A stretch of DNA of 64,000 nucleotides from Aminobacter carboxidus. GTDB lineage: Bacteria; Pseudomonadota; Alphaproteobacteria; Rhizobiales; Rhizobiaceae. Under the pieces are notes generated by a model, which saw nothing but the letters and a program-made list of their open reading frames with translations, had not been told where the DNA came from and searched no databases. Below are positions 52,475 to 61,743 of this stretch, in pieces. The first letter of the stretch is position 1. Each line of letters starts with the position of its first letter. The stretch spans positions 186,001 to 250,000 of the forward strand of contig NZ_JACZEP010000001.1 of NCBI RefSeq assembly GCF_014863355.1. The letters are read 5' to 3'. The position numbers were made by a program, and so were the translations under genes.

Positions 52475-53074
52475 ATGTTTGTCACGCCGGGTTACGCCGA
52501 GGAAGTCGCACCTGCGGCCGGGGAACCACATACCGACGCCGGTACTGCAGCGCACACGGAAACGGGTGCGGAGCATGGCGGTGGAGGCTTGTTTCCGCCT
52601 TTCGATACGTCGAACTATCCGTCGCAGCTGTTGTGGCTCGCGATCACTTTCGGCCTGTTCTATCTCTTCCTGAAGAATGTCGTGCTGCCGCGTGTCGGCG
52701 GCATCCTTGAGGTGCGCCGCGACCGCATCGCCGGGGACCTCGACCAGGCTGCCCGGATGAAGTCCGAGGCGGATGCGGCGGTTGCCGCATACGAACAGGA
52801 GCTTGCCGAGGCCAAGGCCAAGGCAAACGCCATCGGCCAGGAAGCACGCGACGAAGCCAAGGCGGAAGCCGAAGCCAAGCGCAAGGAAATCGAAGCCGGG
52901 CTCGACCAGAAGCTCACCGCTGCCGAAGCCCGCATTGCTACCATCAAGGCCAACGCCATGAAGGAAGTGGGAACCATCGCCGAGGACACCGCTGCTGCGA
53001 TTGTCCAGGCACTGGGTACCGGCAAGGTCGACAAAGCTGACATCGCCGCCGCCGTCAAGGCAGCGGGCAAGTAG
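52475..53074 (+). CDS. F0F1 ATP synthase subunit b'
   Basis: A 199-residue peripheral-stalk protein. A periplasmic-side N-terminal stretch rich in Ala/Glu/Gly is followed by one membrane helix (LLWLAITFGLFYLFLKNVVL) near residue 50, and then a long alanine/glutamate/lysine coiled coil. Having two different b-type genes (b' and b) is usual in alphaproteobacteria and phototrophs, and the two form a heterodimer. It starts after GGGGAAAGAG. Confidence 0.94.
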   Translation: MFVTPGYAEEVAPAAGEPHTDAGTAAHTETGAEHGGGGLFPPFDTSNYPSQLLWLAITFGLFYLFLKNVVLPRVGGILEVRRDRIAGDLDQAARMKSEADAAVAAYEQELAEAKAKANAIGQEARDEAKAEAEAKRKEIEAGLDQKLTAAEARIATIKANAMKEVGTIAEDTAAAIVQALGTGKVDKADIAAAVKAAGK

Positions 53075-53084
53075 GAGAGGGGCC

Positions 53085-53564
53085 ATGGACGCAACATTCT
53101 GGGCCACAGTCGCTCTCGTCATTTTCGTCGGCGTCGTCCTGTACCTGAAGGTGCCGGGCATGCTCTCGAAGTCGCTCGACGAACGCGCCGAACGCATTCG
53201 CGCCGAACTCGAAGATGCACGCAAGCTTCGTGAAGAAGCCCAGCAGCTGCTCGCCGAGTATCAGCGCAAGCGCAAGGAAGCGGAAAAGGAAGCCGCCGAC
53301 ATCGTCGAAGTGGCCAAGCGCGAAGCCGGCCTTCTCGCCGAAGAAGCTCACAAGAAGACCGAAGAGTATGTTGCTCGCCGGACTGCACTTGCCGAGCTGA
53401 AGATCGGCCAGGCGGAACGCGACGCAGTCAACGAAGTTCGCGCCAACGCTGTCGACCTTGCGGTCGAGGCAGCTCGCCAGATCTTCGCCGGCAAGGCCGA
53501 CGCCAAGACCAACGCCGACCTGTTCAAGGGCTCGGTGCAGGAACTGAAGGCCAAGCTCAACTAA
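53085..53564 (+). CDS. atpF: F0F1 ATP synthase subunit b
   Basis: A 159-residue stalk subunit. An N-terminal membrane helix (FWATVALVIFVGVVLYLKVP) is followed directly by a charged coiled coil (RIRAELEDARKLREEAQQLL and onward). The ATG follows GGAGAGGGGCC, 10 bases after the b' stop. It ends the F0 operon, and a strong terminator follows. Confidence 0.95.
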   Translation: MDATFWATVALVIFVGVVLYLKVPGMLSKSLDERAERIRAELEDARKLREEAQQLLAEYQRKRKEAEKEAADIVEVAKREAGLLAEEAHKKTEEYVARRTALAELKIGQAERDAVNEVRANAVDLAVEAARQIFAGKADAKTNADLFKGSVQELKAKLN

Positions 53565-53586
53565 AACGGGCAGCCAAGCAGATTTG

Positions 53587-53619
53587 AAAAAAGCCGCTGG
53601 AACTTCCGGCGGCTTTTTT
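53587..53619 (+). terminator. Rho-independent terminator after atpF
   Basis: A 14-bp stem (AAAAAAGCCGCTGG with CCGGCGGCTTTTTT, one wobble) and 5-base loop end in a run of six T. This is the clearest intrinsic terminator in the window. Confidence 0.92.
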
Positions 53620-53713
53620 GTTTGCAGGTCTGCCAAGGGCGACTGTCTTTCGTTTGGCAGGAGCCGCTCCGGCGCGGCTTGCACATTGCCGCAGGCGCTG
53701 CTAGCCGGGTCAC

Positions 53714-54070
53714 ATGACCCAGATCGTCGAAATCGGTAAGTCCCGGGTGCTCCGTTTCAGCCAGAACGGTCCGGTGCTGGGCACGCCTGCTGACGCCAAT
53801 GACTTCATCAGCGAGGCATGGTCGAACGAGGCGGACTTCCTCGCTATCCCCGTGGACAGGCTCGGGCCGGATTTTCTCAAGCTCAGCAGCGGCGTTGCCG
53901 GCGAGGTGTTCCAGAAATTCGTAAACTACGGTCTTGGGTGCGCCGTCGTCGGTGACATCACGCAGGCGCTCAATGGCAGCGGCGCACTTCGCGACTTCGT
54001 TCGCGAAACGAACAAGGGCAAGTCGATCTGGTTTGTTTCGGATTTCGACGAACTTGTGAGCAGGTTTTGA
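53714..54070 (+). CDS. DUF4180 domain protein
   Basis: A 118-residue cytoplasmic protein. It matches DUF4180 by its core DRLGPDFLKLSSGVAGEVFQ, then KFVNYGLGCAVVGDI, and the ending RDFVRETNKGKSIWFVSDFD. The function of the family is unknown; the fold is thought to be STAS-like in some relatives, but that is not established here. It stands alone between the atp terminator and rnhB on the other strand. Confidence 0.8.
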   Translation: MTQIVEIGKSRVLRFSQNGPVLGTPADANDFISEAWSNEADFLAIPVDRLGPDFLKLSSGVAGEVFQKFVNYGLGCAVVGDITQALNGSGALRDFVRETNKGKSIWFVSDFDELVSRF

Positions 54071-54121
54071 GAAGCCGTCACTTCGGGGCGAGCAGCGCCA
54101 GCGCGCGTCTTCGCTGTCGGG

Positions 54122-54772
54122 TCAGTCCCTGAACGGGGCGAAGGAAATGCGGTGCAGGCGCAGCGAAGCACCGTGCTCGACGATCGCCGCCCGGTGGCGG
54201 GCGGTCGCATAGCCCATATGGACTTCGAAGCCGTAGCGATTGTCGTTGGAGCCGCAGACCGACATCATGCGGTCGCGCGTGACCTTGGCAACGATCGAGG
54301 CAGCGGCGATGGATTGCGAGCGCTGGTCGCCCTTGACCAGAGCGCGGCAGGTGCAGGCGAGACCAGGCGGCACGTCGCGGCCGTCGGCAAGGGCCGACTT
54401 GGCCGTTATCGGCAGGCCTGCCAGCGCGCGGCGCATCGCTTCCAGGCTTGCCTTGCGGATATCGCTGCGGTCGATGCTGTCGGCCGAGACAGACGCCACG
54501 GCGACGCCCAGCGCCTTGTGCAGCACCTCGTCGAACAGCGCATCGCGTTGCGCGGCTGTCAGGCGTTTGGAATCGTCCAGCCCTGAAGGGATGTTGGCGG
54601 GGTCGAGCACAACGGCGGCAGCGACGACCGGGCCGGCGAGCGGCCCGCGCCCGGCTTCGTCGAGACCCGCGCATGGCCACAGGTCACCTGATATCGCTTT
54701 CGTTTCGAAGGCGAAGTCTGGCTTGTCGATGAATTCAAAGAGGGGCGGAGAATCGGAACGCGGGCGAGCCAT
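54122..54772 (-). CDS. rnhB: ribonuclease HII
   Basis: A 216-residue enzyme that cuts the RNA strand of RNA-DNA hybrids and starts removal of misinserted ribonucleotides. The acidic active site is visible as Asp and Glu in [20 protein letters not shown], Asp in [12 protein letters not shown], and Asp in [14 protein letters not shown]. The ATG for [14 protein letters not shown] is chosen over an upstream in-frame start. It is the standard neighbour of the F0 operon in Rhizobiales. Confidence 0.95.
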   Translation of the reverse strand: MARPRSDSPPLFEFIDKPDFAFETKAISGDLWPCAGLDEAGRGPLAGPVVAAAVVLDPANIPSGLDDSKRLTAAQRDALFDEVLHKALGVAVASVSADSIDRSDIRKASLEAMRRALAGLPITAKSALADGRDVPPGLACTCRALVKGDQRSQSIAAASIVAKVTRDRMMSVCGSNDNRYGFEVHMGYATARHRAAIVEHGASLRLHRISFAPFRD

Positions 54773-54923
54773 AGTGCGGCGATGCTCGCATCGGCCCCGA
54801 TTCTCCGCAAGTCCTTCCCGACCGATTAGGGCGGCGGTTCGGGAAGGCACCGTCAACTGGCCACGGGGAGAGGCCGGACGGGAACTCTTGCACTGGACGG
54901 ACGACGGTTGTCCGCCCAGAGGT

Positions 54924-56078
54924 TCAAAGCAGCGTCAGCTGCAACTGGTCCTTGGGACCGGCTTCGAAAAGGTCGGTCCTGAGCGGCGTGCGCACCGAAT
55001 TGAGGCCGAGGCGCTGAGCGGCAATCTCGAAACGGCGGCCGATCTGCCACGCATAAGGGCCTTTGCCCTTCATGCGTTTGCCCCATTCCGAATCGTAGTC
55101 CTTGCCGTCGCGCATCGAGCGGATCAGCGACAGCACGTGGCGATAGCTGTCGGGGTAATGGCGCAGCAGCCAGTCCTTGAAGATCGGGCTGACTTCCAGC
55201 GGCAGGCGCAGGATGACGTAGCCGGCACTGGTGGCACCTGCGGCTTTCGCCGAGTCGAGGATGCGCTCGATCTCCTGGTCGGTGAGGCCGGGGATGATCG
55301 GCGCCACCATCACCGACACCGGGATGCCGGCATCGGAGAGCTGCCTGATCGCTTCCAGCCGCTTGGTCGGGGTCGCGGCACGCGGCTCCATGGTGCGCGC
55401 CAGCATGCGGTCGAGCGTGGTCACCGAAAGCGCCACCTTGGCCAGGCCCTTTTCGGCCATGCGGCTGAGGATGTCGATGTCGCGCGTAACCAAGGCCGAC
55501 TTGGTGACGATGCCGACGGGGTGATTACGTGCTTCCAGCACCTCGAGCACCTCGCGCATGATGCGCCAATGCTTCTCGATCGGCTGGTAGGGGTCTGTGT
55601 TGGTGCCGATTGCGATCGTGCGCGGTTGGTAGCCGTCCTTGGACAGTTCTCGGTCGAGCAGCCGTGCCGCGTCAGGCTTGGCGAACAGCTTGGATTCGAA
55701 ATCGAGCCCGGCCGACAAGCCCATATAGCTGTGGGTGGGACGGGCGAAGCAATAGACGCAGCCATGCTCGCAGCCGCGATAGGGATTGATCGAACGGTCG
55801 AAGGAGATGTCGGGCGATTCGTTGCGGGTGATGATGGTGCGCGGCTTTTCGACCTGAACCTCGGTCTTGAATGGCGGCAGCTCCTCGATGGTGCTCCAGC
55901 CGTCGTCGAAGACATGGCGGCTGACCGGCTCGTAACGCCCCGAAGGGTTGACGCCGGCACCGCGGCCGCGCCTGCGCTCATGGTTGATGCGCAGGCCGCT
56001 TTCCTCGATCATGGCATTGGCCATTCCCGCCCCGCCACCCTTGAAAGCGGCAATATCGGCCCGTGCGATGAGTTCCAT
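54924..56078 (-). CDS. PA0069-family radical SAM protein (SplB-related)
   Basis: A 384-residue radical SAM protein. The cluster motif is CEHGCVYC (C-x3-C-x2-C) near residue 104, in the context [20 protein letters not shown]. It is followed by [20 protein letters not shown] and the SAM-barrel segment [21 protein letters not shown]1533 members are related to spore photoproduct lyase, but this group has no proven substrate. A LexA box identical to that of the 2H gene lies 75 bases upstream of the start, which points to a DNA-damage role. Confidence 0.9.
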   Translation of the reverse strand: MELIARADIAAFKGGGAGMANAMIEESGLRINHERRRGRGAGVNPSGRYEPVSRHVFDDGWSTIEELPPFKTEVQVEKPRTIITRNESPDISFDRSINPYRGCEHGCVYCFARPTHSYMGLSAGLDFESKLFAKPDAARLLDRELSKDGYQPRTIAIGTNTDPYQPIEKHWRIMREVLEVLEARNHPVGIVTKSALVTRDIDILSRMAEKGLAKVALSVTTLDRMLARTMEPRAATPTKRLEAIRQLSDAGIPVSVMVAPIIPGLTDQEIERILDSAKAAGATSAGYVILRLPLEVSPIFKDWLLRHYPDSYRHVLSLIRSMRDGKDYDSEWGKRMKGKGPYAWQIGRRFEIAAQRLGLNSVRTPLRTDLFEAGPKDQLQLTLL

Positions 56079-56137
56079 TTCACTGTCTCCCGAAGGAAAA
56101 GAGGCCGCCCGTCGATTCGTTCGGCATGAAACTATTC

Positions 56138-56167
56138 CTATTTCCGAAAATAGAACAAAGCAAGAAC
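56138..56167. promoter_or_regulatory. LexA box with adjoining palindrome
   Basis: GAAC-AAAGCAA-GAAC at 56153-56167 is the exact reverse complement of the LexA box at 27028. Next to it lies CTATTT-CCGA-AAATAG (56138-56153). The site stands between the divergent radical SAM and glycosyltransferase genes and could repress either or both. Confidence 0.7.
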
Positions 56168-56225
56168 TTTGTTGTTCTGGCGGCGAGGCTGGCGCTTCTG
56201 CCGGCTTTCCGATATGCGGCTAGAT

Positions 56226-56729
56226 ATGTTGAGCGTTCTGATCGAGACCAGGGACGACGAGGAGGGACTGGCGCGCACGCTGGCCTCGCTGGTCGGTGGC
56301 GCCGTCGAGGGCGTGGTGCGCGAAGTGATCGTCTGCGACTTAGGCTCGACCGACCAGACGCACTATGTTGCCGAACATGCCGGCTGCGCCTATCTCGCCA
56401 AGGGCGGCATCCAGGCGGGCATCGCGCAGGCGAAGAGTGACTGGCTGCTTTTGATCGAGCCTGGAGCGCGGCTCGCCGAGGGCTGGACTGAGGATGCGGT
56501 GCGCCACATGAGCCGGCTGACGATTGCGGCGCGCTTCACCCGTTCGCGGGCCAGCAACCGGCCGTTCTGGGAACGGGTGACGTCAAGGCCGCGCGCGCTG
56601 GAGCAGGGGCTGGTCATCACCAGGAAGCAGGCTGCGGTTCTGGGCCGCAACGGGGCGGACGCCGAAGGCATTGCGCGCGGGCTTGCCATGAAGACGCTCG
56701 ACGCCGAAATCGTCGTCGCGCAGCATTAG
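56226..56729 (+). CDS. small glycosyltransferase family 2-like protein
   Basis: A 167-residue GT-A-type domain: MLSVLIETRDDEEGLARTLA, then a nucleotide-sugar region EVIVCDLGSTDQTHYVAEHA and LLLIEPGARLAEGW. It is much shorter than most family 2 enzymes and lacks a clear acceptor or membrane part, so it may be a minimal enzyme or an inactive relative. The D-x-D position reads IEPGAR, i.e. not a standard DxD. The start could also be the ATG four codons earlier. It is divergent from the radical SAM gene across the LexA box. Confidence 0.75.
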   Translation: MLSVLIETRDDEEGLARTLASLVGGAVEGVVREVIVCDLGSTDQTHYVAEHAGCAYLAKGGIQAGIAQAKSDWLLLIEPGARLAEGWTEDAVRHMSRLTIAARFTRSRASNRPFWERVTSRPRALEQGLVITRKQAAVLGRNGADAEGIARGLAMKTLDAEIVVAQH

Positions 56730-56731
56730 GT

Positions 56732-57283
56732 TCAGGCTGGCTTGGTGCCGCCGCGCCTCAGATGCTCGTCGAGCCGGGGCATGATCTCAACGAAATTGCA
56801 CGGCATGTGGCGGTAGTCGAGCTGCGCCTTGAGGATGCTGTCCCAGGCGTCGCGGCAGGCGCCTGGCGATCCCGGCAGAACGAAGACGAAGGTGGCGTTG
56901 AGCACGCCCCCGGTGGCGCGCGACTGGATCGTCGAGGTGCCGATCTTGTCGTAGGAGATGCGATGGAAGACCGCCGAGAAGCCGTCCATGCGCTTTTCGA
57001 AAATCGGCTCCAGCGCGTCCGGCGTGACGTCGCGCCCGGTGAAGCCGGTGCCGCCCGTGGTGATGATCACGTCGATCTCGGGATCGAGCGACCATGCGGT
57101 CACCTGGTCGCGGATCTTTTCCTTGTCGTCGATGACGATCTCACGCGCCTTGAGCACGTGGCCGGCGTCAGTGATGCGGTCGGCCAGCGTCTGGCCCGAC
57201 TTGTCGTCGGCCAGCGTGCGGCTGTCGGAGACGGTGAGCACCGCGATGCGTACGGGAACGAAGGGGCGGGGCTCGCTTGCCAT
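56732..57283 (-). CDS. moaB: molybdenum cofactor biosynthesis protein B
   Basis: A 183-residue MoaB/MogA-type protein that adenylates molybdopterin or shields it before molybdate insertion. The signature region is VIITTGGTGFTGRDVTPDAL, and the start VRIAVLTVSDSRTLADDKSG is typical. The C-terminal MPCNFVEIMPRLDEHLRRGG matches alphaproteobacterial MoaB. It lies convergent with the glycosyltransferase, 2 bases apart, and downstream of ispE. Confidence 0.94.
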   Translation of the reverse strand: MASEPRPFVPVRIAVLTVSDSRTLADDKSGQTLADRITDAGHVLKAREIVIDDKEKIRDQVTAWSLDPEIDVIITTGGTGFTGRDVTPDALEPIFEKRMDGFSAVFHRISYDKIGTSTIQSRATGGVLNATFVFVLPGSPGACRDAWDSILKAQLDYRHMPCNFVEIMPRLDEHLRRGGTKPA

Positions 57284-57293
57284 CTTGGGGCTC

Positions 57294-58160
57294 CTAGGTC
57301 CGTGTCATGGTGGCGGCGCTGAACCAACTGGGATGTTCGCTCGAGATTGCTGCTGCAGCACGCGCCGCCGTCGCCGCACTGTCGAAGATGCCGAAGCAGG
57401 TGGCGCCTGACCCGGACATGCGGGCGAAGGATGCACCCGAGCGGCGAAGGGCAGCCATCACCGCGGCGATCGAGGGTTCGATCGAGATTGCAGCCGGCTC
57501 CAGGTCGTTGCGGCTGGTGGCCAGCCAGTCGAGCACGGTGTCGGCGCTGTCGAGCGGTGCGAGTGCCGGATTGTCGCGCGAGGCCAGCGCCCGGAATACC
57601 TTTGGCGTCTCGACGGCGATGCCCGGATTGACCAGCACTACCGGCAGGGCAGGGAAATGGCTGACCGGATCGAGCTCCTCGCCGATGCCGCGGGCAATGA
57701 GCGGTTGGCCGGCGAGGCACATCGGCAGGTCGGCGCCAAGTGGCAAAGCGAGGCTCGCTAGGGCCGTCTTGTCGCAGTCGATGCGCCAGAGGCGGCTCAG
57801 CGCGCGCAAGGCGGCGGCCGCATCGCTCGAACCGCCGCCGATGCCGGAGGCGACCGGCAGGTTCTTTTCGAGCGCGATCGCAACCGGCTGGACAGCGTGT
57901 TCTGGGTAGGCGGCACGCAGCGCGTCGCGCGCCTTGAGCACCAGATTGCCACCGTCGCGCGGCACATCGCCGGCGAATGGACCATCGACGACGAAGCTGT
58001 CATTCGCTGCCACTGCAACCGTGATGCGGTCACCGAGCTCGGCGAACACGACAAGGCTTTCGAGCAAATGATAGCCGTCGGCGCGACGGCCGGTGACATG
58101 AAGCGCCAGATTGATCTTGGCCGGGGCGAGTTCGGCGAGCGGCACGCTGTTGATGGTCAC
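57294..58160 (-). CDS. ispE: 4-diphosphocytidyl-2-C-methyl-D-erythritol kinase
   Basis: A 288-residue GHMP kinase of the MEP isoprenoid pathway. The substrate lysine is in [20 protein letters not shown] and the ATP motif is [20 protein letters not shown]. The C-terminal [12 protein letters not shown] is the third GHMP motif. The GTG start ([13 protein letters not shown]) is chosen because it lies just after the stop of the small upstream gene. Together with ispB nearby it serves quinone and undecaprenyl precursor supply. Confidence 0.95.
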   Translation of the reverse strand: MTINSVPLAELAPAKINLALHVTGRRADGYHLLESLVVFAELGDRITVAVAANDSFVVDGPFAGDVPRDGGNLVLKARDALRAAYPEHAVQPVAIALEKNLPVASGIGGGSSDAAAALRALSRLWRIDCDKTALASLALPLGADLPMCLAGQPLIARGIGEELDPVSHFPALPVVLVNPGIAVETPKVFRALASRDNPALAPLDSADTVLDWLATSRNDLEPAAISIEPSIAAVMAALRRSGASFARMSGSGATCFGIFDSAATAARAAAAISSEHPSWFSAATMTRT

Positions 58161-58170
58161 GGGCTGGGCG

Positions 58171-58356
58171 TCATTCTTTCTCGAGCCGGTATTCGCCGGT
58201 CTCGGGATCCTTGACGAGGGTTCCATTGGCCCCGGTCTGGCGCTGCTTTTCGTTGCGGCGCACCTTGGCCGTCACCCGCTCGGCTTCCTTGATGAAGGAG
58301 CGGTAGCCGATATAGCCAACCACGCCGACAAGCGCGAAAAAGATGAGCTGCGGCAT
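58171..58356 (-). CDS. small single-helix membrane protein
   Basis: A 61-residue protein: one N-terminal membrane helix ([20 protein letters not shown]) and a charged tail ([20 protein letters not shown], ending with [12 protein letters not shown]). It has a very good ribosome site (GGGAGGAGAATTG) and its stop is 10 bases from the ispE start, so it is real and probably cotranscribed. The short length hides it from many annotations. Its function is unknown. Confidence 0.75.
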   Translation of the reverse strand: MPQLIFFALVGVVGYIGYRSFIKEAERVTAKVRRNEKQRQTGANGTLVKDPETGEYRLEKE

Positions 58357-58438
58357 TTCAATTCTCCTCCCTGCGATTGCCGGACGTTTCCGGCCAGCCA
58401 GGGCCTTTCCCGGATGATAATCCGCCGTTTCGGCTTTT

Positions 58439-59305
58439 TCAAAGGCCGAAACGGCTCCACAATGCGCGTTCTTCCGCCGCATCCACCAGGCCGGAGGCGG
58501 CAGCACCCACGACCTCGGGCGTCAAGCCGAAGGCCGAGGAGCCGAGACCGAGGCGGCGGCCGAACAGGCCGCGCGGTGCGGTGATCAGCTTGAGTTCGGC
58601 CTTGGCACCGTAGCGGTCCTTGAGCACCGTGCGCATGTCGCCGAGCGAATCGATGAGCCCGAGTTCGAGGCCCTTTTTGCCCGACCAGAACAAGCCGGTG
58701 AACAGGTCCGGGTCGTCCTTGAGCTTGCCGCGGCGGCGCTCCTTGACCATGTCGATGAAGGTCTCGTGCACTTCGAGCTGCAGCTTCTTTAGTCGCTCGA
58801 CGTCTTCAGCCTTCTCCGGCTGGAACGGATCGAGCGTCGCCTTGTTGGCGCCGGCGGTGTAGACGCGGCGCTCGACGCCGATCTTCTTGATCAGGTCGGT
58901 GAAGCCGAAGGATGCTGACACCACGCCGATCGAACCGACGATGGAGGAGGGGTCGGCGATGATCTCGTCGCCGGCAATCGCGATCATGTAGCCGCCCGAG
59001 GCAGCGACATCCTCGACGAAGACCAGCACCTTCTTGTTCTTTTCAGTGGCGAGGTCGCGGATGCGCTTGTAGATCAGCCGCGACTGCACCGGCGAACCGC
59101 CGGGCGAATTGATCGAGATGGCAACGACCGGCGCGCTCGAAATCGAGAATGCCTTTTCGATCACCCCGGCGGTGGCAGCCAGCGAAAGGGTTGGCCGGAA
59201 CTGGCTGCCGCCCGACATGATCGCGCCTTGCAGCCTGATGACCGGGATGACGACTTCGCCACCACGCATGGATTTCGGCAGCAAGCGGCGGAACAGGTTC
59301 TTCAC
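58439..59305 (-). CDS. S49-family signal peptide peptidase (SppA-like)
   Basis: A 288-residue serine peptidase of the short SppA/SohB kind. The catalytic Ser is in VEDVAASGGYMIAIAGDEII and the general-base Lys in YTAGANKATLDPFQ. The fold opens with VIPVIRLQGAIMSGGSQFRP. No convincing N-terminal signal or membrane anchor is visible, so the protein may be cytoplasmic or peripherally attached. The GTG start follows GGAGAGACCAA; ATGs 24 and more bases upstream are alternatives. Confidence 0.9.
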   Translation of the reverse strand: MKNLFRRLLPKSMRGGEVVIPVIRLQGAIMSGGSQFRPTLSLAATAGVIEKAFSISSAPVVAISINSPGGSPVQSRLIYKRIRDLATEKNKKVLVFVEDVAASGGYMIAIAGDEIIADPSSIVGSIGVVSASFGFTDLIKKIGVERRVYTAGANKATLDPFQPEKAEDVERLKKLQLEVHETFIDMVKERRRGKLKDDPDLFTGLFWSGKKGLELGLIDSLGDMRTVLKDRYGAKAELKLITAPRGLFGRRLGLGSSAFGLTPEVVGAAASGLVDAAEERALWSRFGL

Positions 59306-59375
59306 TTGGTCTCTCCGGTCTCTGGTCATGCGGGATGTATGCATTCCTGCGACAACCGCAATGCTCAAGCGTTGT

Positions 59376-60176
59376 TCAATCGCCGAAAAGCGAAGAGCGG
59401 CCGTTGCTTATGTCGTCGGCGCGTTGTGAGAGCCTGTCACTGGCATCGCGCAGGGTCAGCGGTGGGCACAGCGCCAATGGCGCGCGCGAGGCCCGCACCG
59501 CCCGAATGATGACGCGGATCGCAGCGGCGTCGGCGCGCGGATGCACCGGCACGATCTCGGCCTTGCCGAAGCGGCCGTCGAGGGCGGCAAGGATGGCGGC
59601 GAGCTGCTCCGGCCGTGCGATGATGGCCAAGCCACCGCGCGGCTTGACCACGGCGGCGGCACTCCTGATCCAGCTTTCGAACAGCCCGTCGTCCATGACA
59701 TGCGCCTGCCGCTTCAACGCATCTGGTGTCGGCCGGTGATGTGACGGATTGAAGGGCGGGTTCATGATGACGAAGTCCAGCGAGGCGTCGGCAAGTCCGG
59801 CTTCGGCACGCGCCTTGCCGGACAGGCCAACGTCGGCGACGAGCACCGAGGCGCGGCCGCGCAGCGATGCATTTCCGGGATGGGCGAGCGTGGCCGTGGC
59901 GAAGCGCGCCATTTCGGGCGTGAGCTCGACCAAAAGCACCTTGGCCTGCTTGCAGCGCGAGGCGACCGCCAGCCCGGCGGCACCGGCGCCAGCGCCGAAA
60001 TCGGCGAGCCGGCCGGCAAATGTCGATGGCACGGCGGCCGCCAGCATCAGCGCGTCCATGCCGGCGCGGTGGCCGGTGTCGCTGGGCTGTACCAGCCAGA
60101 ACGCGCCGCGATGGAACGCATCCACCGTATGCGGCGGCAGTTCCGTGTCTTCGGCGGATGTCGGTCCGGCTGTCAC
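59376..60176 (-). CDS. tRNA1(Val) adenine-N6-methyltransferase-like protein (TrmN6/YfiC family)
   Basis: A 266-residue SAM methyltransferase. SAM motif I is LADFGAGAGAAGLAVASRC near residue 57 and the target-adenine motif is IMNPPFNPSHH (NPPF). The substrate-like region GFWLVQPSDTGHRAGMDALM-type sequence near residue 35 marks the YfiC/TrmN6 group, which modifies adenine-37 of tRNA-Val. The GTG start overlaps the DUF2007 stop (GTGA), so translation is coupled. Confidence 0.88.
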   Translation of the reverse strand: MTAGPTSAEDTELPPHTVDAFHRGAFWLVQPSDTGHRAGMDALMLAAAVPSTFAGRLADFGAGAGAAGLAVASRCKQAKVLLVELTPEMARFATATLAHPGNASLRGRASVLVADVGLSGKARAEAGLADASLDFVIMNPPFNPSHHRPTPDALKRQAHVMDDGLFESWIRSAAAVVKPRGGLAIIARPEQLAAILAALDGRFGKAEIVPVHPRADAAAIRVIIRAVRASRAPLALCPPLTLRDASDRLSQRADDISNGRSSLFGD

Positions 60177-60397
60177 TTCTGGCGGATTTCGTGCTCGATG
60201 CCGGCGTCGGTCAGCAACTGACGCGCTTCGTCGGCGTCGTCTTCGTCGATCATGACGCGGCGCGGCAGGATACCGAGCGAACCGTCGAGCACGCTCATGT
60301 TCTGGTCTGCGATGAAACAGCCGATGCCGGCGTCGCGCAGCAGCGACTCGACGAAGGAAATGATGACGGCGTCGTTGGTGCGGATGAGTTCGATCAT
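60173..60397 (-). CDS. DUF2007 small protein
   Basis: A 74-residue protein: IELIRTNDAVIISFVESLLR, then a variable middle and VMIDEDDADEARQLLTDAGI. This matches DUF2007, which has a ferredoxin-like fold and appears at the end of PII/GlnB-like sensors in other proteins. It probably senses a small ligand; nothing more can be said. The start ATG is the family-typical one; the longer frame upstream lacks support. Confidence 0.9.
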   Translation of the reverse strand: MIELIRTNDAVIISFVESLLRDAGIGCFIADQNMSVLDGSLGILPRRVMIDEDDADEARQLLTDAGIEHEIRQK

Positions 60398-60547
60398 GCG
60401 GCGAAATTCGCAGTTTGGGGCGGCGAAGTAAACGCCACGTGTTGCACCGCGCCAATTCGCCACTTGCGGGCACGGTGCATGCCGCCCTAGAATCGACTAA
60501 GAGCTACGCGCGCGACCACGCGCCTGTGTAATTTGGGAGTGTTGGCC

Positions 60548-61564
60548 TTGGGTGTCGTTCTCAACATCGAGAAGGGAAAGCGGGACGCCGCGTCGATCAA
60601 GGACCTGATCGACCTGACGTCCGCCGACATGGGGCGGGTCAACGAGTTGATCCTGTCGAAGGCCGGCTCCGACGTCGAGATGATCCCGGAGGTGGCCAAC
60701 CACCTGATCTCTTCTGGAGGCAAGCGCCTGCGGCCGATGCTGACCCTCGCAGCCGCCCAGATGTTTGGCTACACCGGTGAAAACCACGTCAGGCTTGCCA
60801 CCTCGGTCGAGTTTATGCACACGGCGACGCTGCTGCATGACGATGTCGTCGACGAGAGCGACCTGCGCCGCGGCAAGAAGACGGCGCGCACCATCTGGGG
60901 CAACCAGGCGAGCGTGCTTGTCGGCGATTTCCTGCTCGGCCAAGCGTTCCGCATGATGGTCGAGGTCGGTTCGCTGGAAGCGCTCGACATCCTGTCGTCG
61001 GCTGCCTCGATCATCGCCGAGGGCGAGGTGATGCAGCTTGCCGCCGCCAAGAACCTCGAAACCACCGAGGACGAACATTTCGCTGTCATCAAGGCAAAGA
61101 CCGCGGCGCTGTTTTCGGCTGCCGCCGAAGTCGGCCCCGTCATCGCCGGCGCTTCCAAGAACGACAAGGCTGCGCTCCGCTCCTACGGCATGAATCTCGG
61201 CCTGGCGTTCCAGCTCATCGACGATGCGCTCGACTACGGTGGTTCGAGCAAGGACCTCGGCAAGAATGTCGGCGACGACTTCCGCGAGGGCAAGGTCACG
61301 CTGCCCGTAATCCTGAGCTATCGCCGCGGCACAGCTGCCGAACGCGCCTTCTGGAAGAGTGCGATCGAGGACGGCGCGACCGACGATGCGGCACTCGAAA
61401 AGGCTGTCGGCCTGATGGTCCGTCATGGCGCCATTGCCGACACGATCGGCCGTGCCAGCCATTTCGGCGAGATCGCCCGCGATGCCTTGGCACCGCTTGA
61501 GCAGACGCCGCAGAAATCGGCCCTCGTCGACGTCATCGATTTCTGCATCAGCCGCGTCGTTTGA
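60548..61564 (+). CDS. ispB: polyprenyl (octaprenyl/decaprenyl) diphosphate synthase
   Basis: A ~338-residue trans-isoprenyl synthase. The first aspartate-rich motif is TLLHDDVVDESDLRRGKKTA and the second is LIDDALDYGGSSKDLGKNVG. The conserved GGKRLRPMLTLAAA motif binds diphosphate. In Rhizobiales the product is normally decaprenyl diphosphate for the ubiquinone-10 side chain. There is no ATG at the start; TTG at 60548 has GGGAG 8 bases upstream, with a TTG at 60542 and GTG at 60539 as alternatives. It is divergent from the DUF2007/trmN6 pair. Confidence 0.93.
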   Translation: MGVVLNIEKGKRDAASIKDLIDLTSADMGRVNELILSKAGSDVEMIPEVANHLISSGGKRLRPMLTLAAAQMFGYTGENHVRLATSVEFMHTATLLHDDVVDESDLRRGKKTARTIWGNQASVLVGDFLLGQAFRMMVEVGSLEALDILSSAASIIAEGEVMQLAAAKNLETTEDEHFAVIKAKTAALFSAAAEVGPVIAGASKNDKAALRSYGMNLGLAFQLIDDALDYGGSSKDLGKNVGDDFREGKVTLPVILSYRRGTAAERAFWKSAIEDGATDDAALEKAVGLMVRHGAIADTIGRASHFGEIARDALAPLEQTPQKSALVDVIDFCISRVV

Positions 61565-61743
61565 GGCGGGAATTTGCCTGCCGCCCGATCGGCCTTGTGA
61601 ATTCGTTGAGCCGGTTGTCGTATTGTGAAGCCGGTGCGGATTGAAGCGCGACCCCAAAAAGGCCATGCTTGGCCCCGACAAGCGGTTGCGACCCGGCCAC
61701 ATCGTGGCTGGATGACCGTAGGACCTTGGTAGGAAGGATTTTC

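Noticed and set aside
54240-56129. A 629-codon plus-strand frame over rnhB and the radical SAM gene
   Set aside because: Both minus-strand genes have full catalytic motifs. The plus-strand product is an antisense shadow of them.
61693-61711. Small hairpin before the TPR-LysM gene as a regulatory element
   Set aside because: The stem is eight pairs with a wobble and a three-base loop, which is common by chance in DNA of this composition.
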